Positions 6,510 through 9,596 of a stretch of DNA of 9,596 nt are shown here, one piece after another (positions within the stretch are counted from its first letter, which is position 1; each line of letters opens with the position of its first letter). This stretch comes from Micrococcales bacterium (GTDB taxonomy: Bacteria > Actinomycetota > Actinomycetes > Actinomycetales > Dermatophilaceae). The translations under genes were made by a program, and so were the position numbers. Below the pieces are notes generated by a model. That model saw only the letters and a program-made list of their open reading frames with translations. It had not been told where the DNA came from and ran no database searches. The DNA is taken from the NCBI GenBank assembly GCA_030537915.1, contig JAUNUZ010000014.1, positions 1 to 9,596 of the forward strand. The letters are read 5' to 3'.

Positions 6510-7852
6510 CCGCACAGTGGAACCATCCGAGCACCCCGCGCAGCACAGCCGCACTGATCGCCAGCTGCCTGGCCCTCGTCGGGGCGAGCCACGCGATGCC
6601 ACCTGCCGCCTTTGCGGCTCCCGCGCTCGGACCAGCGCAGGCCAAGTCCCCCGTTGCGGGCCTGCCCGTCGGGGACGCGCAGCTGCCCGAGAAGCGCACC
6701 GTGCGCACTGTCGCCCCCGGCGTCACCCACCTGCGCATCGTGCGCGGCGACAAGACAGCCACCCCCGCGCGGATCAACCGAACCACGGCCGGGCCGTGGC
6801 AGGTCAACGTCGTCCTCATCGATCCGAAACGGTCCAAGCTGAAGCTGCGCTCCACCTACGGCACGACGCTGATGGCCCCGGACACGGTCTCCAACATCGC
6901 GATCTGGGCCGTCGCGCGCGTGGCGATGAACGGCTCCTTCTTCAATGCCGGCGGGCCCGCGGGCTTCAAGGGCGACCCGGTCGGCTTGGCGGTGACCGCC
7001 GGCTCGGTCATCAGCGAACAGACCGGGACGGCGGCTGAGCAGAACGTCATCTTCGACGCCCGCACCGGCGCGGTGACGATGGGGCGACTTAGGTGGAAGG
7101 CATACGTCGAGAACACCAAGACGGGCAAACGACGGACCCTGGCCGGAGTCAACCGACTGCCGCGCGTGCCCACCGCGTGCCTGCCCCCGGCCCCGACCGA
7201 TCCGGCGAGGGGCCCCGCGCCCACGGATCCACGAGACGCCCAGGGCTGCTCCAGCGCGCCCGGCGAGCTGGTCCGCTTCGCGCCGGGCTTCTCGACGCGC
7301 ACCCCTTCCGGCCCCGGCGCCGAGGCGGTCTACGGGCCCGACGGTTGCCTCATGCGCGTCGCGCGGACGCGCGGCACGAAGCTCACCGCGGCGCAGTTCT
7401 CCATCCAGGGCACCGGCGGTCGCGCGGACCAGATCATCCGCGACGCCACGTCCGGCTGCGTCAAGCTCGACGAAACCGTCCTCGACGAGGATGGCGACAG
7501 GGTCGGGCTCACCTCCTCCAGTTATGGGCTCAGCGGCCGTTACCGCCTGGTACGCGACGGTTCTCTCATCCAGACGCGAGGAACCACGGGTCTCATCGGG
7601 CGCAGCCCGCGATCGCTGATGGGCCGGACCTCCGACGGCCGGGTCGCCCTCGTGACGATCGACGGTCGCCGGGTCACGAGCGTCGGCGCGACGCTCACCG
7701 AGACGGCGCGGATCGCGCGTGGTCTCGGCCTGGTGGACGCTGTCAACCTCGACGGGGGCGGTTCGACGACGCTGGTCATCGATCGCAAGGTCGTCAACCG
7801 GCCCTCTGGCGCGAGCCAGCGGCCGGTCAGCGACGCCGTCATCCTCGGGTAG
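6506..7852 (+). CDS. Secreted phosphodiester glycosidase family protein (NAGPA domain)
   Basis: The product has 448 residues. It begins with a Sec-type signal peptide: a short polar start, the hydrophobic core AALIASCLALVGAS and a likely cleavage after AFA near residue 33. The NAGPA/DUF2233 fold is recognised by VNVVLIDP, the MNGSFFN motif (141-147) followed by GDPVGLAVTAG, and the C-terminal GRTSDGRVALVTIDGR ... VNLDGGGSTTLVIDRK with D416-GGG-S420. The family includes the mammalian uncovering enzyme that removes GlcNAc from phosphodiester-linked sugars; bacterial members are mostly exported and thought to act on cell-wall glycopolymers or exopolysaccharide. The middle (about 220-290) has a Pro/Cys-rich insert (ACLPPAPTDP, QGCSSAPGE) that may be held by disulfides. 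The start ATG overlaps the MFS stop. A far upstream in-frame start at 6152 is rejected because it lies inside the transporter gene and would destroy the signal peptide. Confidence 0.9.
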   Translation: MTAQWNHPSTPRSTAALIASCLALVGASHAMPPAAFAAPALGPAQAKSPVAGLPVGDAQLPEKRTVRTVAPGVTHLRIVRGDKTATPARINRTTAGPWQVNVVLIDPKRSKLKLRSTYGTTLMAPDTVSNIAIWAVARVAMNGSFFNAGGPAGFKGDPVGLAVTAGSVISEQTGTAAEQNVIFDARTGAVTMGRLRWKAYVENTKTGKRRTLAGVNRLPRVPTACLPPAPTDPARGPAPTDPRDAQGCSSAPGELVRFAPGFSTRTPSGPGAEAVYGPDGCLMRVARTRGTKLTAAQFSIQGTGGRADQIIRDATSGCVKLDETVLDEDGDRVGLTSSSYGLSGRYRLVRDGSLIQTRGTTGLIGRSPRSLMGRTSDGRVALVTIDGRRVTSVGATLTETARIARGLGLVDAVNLDGGGSTTLVIDRKVVNRPSGASQRPVSDAVILG

Positions 7853-7870
7853 CGCGAACGTGCCGGGCGA

Positions 7871-7876
7871 TAGGCT
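7871..7876 (+). promoter_or_regulatory. Candidate -10 element for a leaderless helicase transcript
   Basis: TAGGCT matches TANNNT and is followed after exactly six bases by GTG 7883. The 30-base gap after the glycosidase gene has no Shine-Dalgarno, so the helicase may have its own leaderless transcript in addition to readthrough. Confidence 0.45.
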
Positions 7877-7882
7877 TCGCCG

Positions 7883-9596
7883 GTGAGCCCCGCCCCTCGT
7901 GATGTGCCCCCCGCCTCCTCCGGTCCGCAGACCAGTCCTGGGACGGCCGGATCGACGTCGACGGCGGCCGACGGCACGCTGGCGCAGGGCACCGTCGGCA
8001 CCGTCGATCACTCCCGGGAGCACCTCGATCATGCGATGCGGGCCTGGCAGCGGACGCTGGTCGAGGCCGGCGGCCCCAACACCCTGCTCTGGTTCGAGGA
8101 TGTGCCCGGCGGGACCCTGGACCTCACGACAGCCCACCCCGGTGGGGTGTCGATGCTCATGGCCGGCCGGGCGACCCGGCTCTCGGACCTCGTCCGCGAG
8201 CCGAGCGCCTTTGCGGAGGCGCGGCGCCGCGCGGAGGGAATCCGGGACAAGACGGTCGAGCTGGCTCAGGAGCGCGGCTTGACGACGGGTTTCATGGCGA
8301 TAGGCATGGCGTCCTGGACGGTCAGCGGCGCGCGCCGCTCGCCCCAGGCGCCGGTGCTGCTGCGTGGCTGTTCGCTGCACCCGACGGACCCGACCCATCG
8401 CGACTACGACATCGATCTGTCGCCGGCGGTCGAACTCAACCCGGTCCTGCTGCACTACCTGGCGTCCGAGCAGGGTATCGACGTCGACGCCGAGGCGGTG
8501 GCGGCGCTCGCGCACTCGGCTCGGCGCTTCGACCCGTTGCCGGTCTTCCGCGAGCTGACCCGCCTGTGTCGCTCGGTGGCCAACTTCCGCGTGGCGGACC
8601 GCAAGGTCGTCGCGCCCTTCTCCTACGCCAAGCTGCCCCTGATCGCCGACCTCATCTCCCACGGCGGGGATTACGCCGACAACCGGCTGGTCGCCCTGCT
8701 GGCGGGGGCGCAAGAGGACGCCGACATCGGTGCCTTCCTCAGGTCGGCCGCGCCCGCCGCACCTGCCGGCGAGGCGCCCGGGCCGTCCGAGAGCCTGGTG
8801 CTACCCGCCGACGCGGAGCAGCGCCGTGCCGTCGCCGCGGTTCGCGGCGGGCACGACGTCGCCATCGACGCCGCCTCCGGGACCGGGCGCACGCAGACGC
8901 TGGCCAATCTCATCGCGGGGCTCATCGGCGACGGCAAGCGGGTCCTCGTCGTGTCACAGAACACTTCTGCCCTGAAGGAATTGCATGCCCGACTGGCCGA
9001 CGTCGGTCTCGCCGAGGCGGCCGTGCACGTCGGTGAGGGTGGCCTGGACCGGGGCCGGCTGGCCCGTGCCGTCCGCGATGTCATCGATGCCGGTGGCGCG
9101 CTCGGCCGCGAACCGGACGAAGCCGAGGCGCAGGACCGCCTGGCGCGGCGTCGGGTCCATCTCGATGCGCACCGCGACGCCCAGCACGAGCAGCGCGACC
9201 CGTGGGGCGTCACCGTCTTCGAGGGCCTGTCCGCGTTGGCCCGGCTGACCCGACCCCGCCGACCGCCGACCTCCCGGGTGCGCCTCGCCGGCGACGTCCT
9301 GGCCCGACTGGATCGCCAGGTCGCCGCGCGCGCCTCGACTCTGCTGACGCGGGCGGCCGCCGCCGGGGCCTGGTCCGAAGACCGCTCCAAGGATCCCTGG
9401 GCCCACGCCCGGATCATCGACGAGCCGACCCGAGAGCGCGCGCTCGACTTGGTGCAGGAACTCAGCGCCCGGCGTCTAGAAGAGGATGGCGCCATCCTGG
9501 ACGCAATCCTTGTGGCCAGCGGCTTGCCGGCGGCGGGCGTGCCCGCGGACTGGGCGCGCGGGCTCACCCTGCTGGACGGGGTGCGCACCACAATGG
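7883..9596 (+). CDS. Large DUF4011-type superfamily I helicase, N-terminal 571 residues (runs off the window)
   Basis: From GTG 7883 the frame is open to the last base, so the protein is incomplete. After a Ser/Thr/Pro-rich start (1-45), a DUF4011-like region spans about 50-270, with NTLLWFED, GFMAIGMASW, SPQAPVLLRGCSL, ELNPVLLHYLASEQGIDVD and the KVVAPFSYAKLPLIADL strand that precedes helicase domains of this family. The P-loop region is DAASGTGRTQTLANLIAG (329-346), followed by KRVLVVSQNTSALKELHARL, which matches motif Ia of these RecD/UPF1-like helicases. The usual Walker A of the family is GPPGTGKT; here it reads AASGTGRT, with Arg336 in place of the catalytic lysine and Ala330 for the first glycine. 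Downstream is a helical, Arg/Ala-rich insertion. Walker B, motif III, the second RecA domain and any nuclease domain are beyond the window. The function is unknown; relatives of the family occur in DNA repair and defence contexts. Confidence 0.82.
   Translation, partial: MSPAPRDVPPASSGPQTSPGTAGSTSTAADGTLAQGTVGTVDHSREHLDHAMRAWQRTLVEAGGPNTLLWFEDVPGGTLDLTTAHPGGVSMLMAGRATRLSDLVREPSAFAEARRRAEGIRDKTVELAQERGLTTGFMAIGMASWTVSGARRSPQAPVLLRGCSLHPTDPTHRDYDIDLSPAVELNPVLLHYLASEQGIDVDAEAVAALAHSARRFDPLPVFRELTRLCRSVANFRVADRKVVAPFSYAKLPLIADLISHGGDYADNRLVALLAGAQEDADIGAFLRSAAPAAPAGEAPGPSESLVLPADAEQRRAVAAVRGGHDVAIDAASGTGRTQTLANLIAGLIGDGKRVLVVSQNTSALKELHARLADVGLAEAAVHVGEGGLDRGRLARAVRDVIDAGGALGREPDEAEAQDRLARRRVHLDAHRDAQHEQRDPWGVTVFEGLSALARLTRPRRPPTSRVRLAGDVLARLDRQVAARASTLLTRAAAAGAWSEDRSKDPWAHARIIDEPTRERALDLVQELSARRLEEDGAILDAILVASGLPAAGVPADWARGLTLLDGVRTTM

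Noticed and set aside
6482..8713. Very long minus-strand open frame (743 codons) opposite the glycosidase and helicase genes
   Set aside because: It spans two well-supported plus-strand genes and their junction, and its product is Arg/Gly/Asp-rich without any recognisable motif. It is a GC-bias shadow.
8671..9591. Minus-strand open frame opposite the helicase
   Set aside because: The Ser/Arg/Ala-rich translation has no domain. The plus frame continues the DUF4011 helicase with a motif Ia match.

Overview
The window is high-GC actinobacterial DNA with strongly G/C-biased third positions and many long shadow frames. The gene families (RepSA-type initiator, WhiB-like protein, EspI-like ParA ATPase) suggest an actinobacterium. 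A Micrococcales-type host is only a guess.

Bases 1 to about 3630 are the right end of an integrated plasmid-like element of the AICE/pSAM2 type. All its genes are on the plus strand and tightly coupled: an unidentified gene tail, a small WhiB-like protein, a RepSA-family rolling-circle initiator, a helix-turn-helix excisionase and a tyrosine integrase. The integrase ends 14 bases before the 3' CCA of a minus-strand tRNA-Arg(CCT), the classical arrangement for an element inserted into the 3' end of a tRNA gene. The other end of the element lies left of the window.

Two lesions appear in this module. The rep frame has an in-frame TGA at 2148-2150. The same frame stays open for 39 more codons with typical RepSA-tail residues, and its next stop overlaps the xis start as ATGA. 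The integrase is split at 2622-2625: the arm-binding domain ends in TGA and the core/catalytic domain continues in the -1 frame. Unless these are assembly errors, the element may be losing replication and mobility.

Bases 3626 to 9596 look like host chromosome: tRNA-Arg(CCT) and a ParA/MinD-like ATPase gene on the minus strand, then, divergently, an MFS transporter, a secreted phosphodiester glycosidase (NAGPA domain) overlapping it by ATGA, and a large DUF4011-type superfamily I helicase that runs off the right edge. The transporter and the helicase each have a TANNNT hexamer six bases upstream of a GTG, as expected for leaderless mRNAs. The only gaps over 100 bases are 2151-2266, which is mostly the orphaned rep tail, and the divergent intergenic region 4931-5111.

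No CRISPR array, rRNA or insertion sequence was seen. The main points of interest are the decay pattern of the element, the WhiB gene coupled to rep, the transporter-glycosidase pair, and the degenerate Walker A motif of the helicase.
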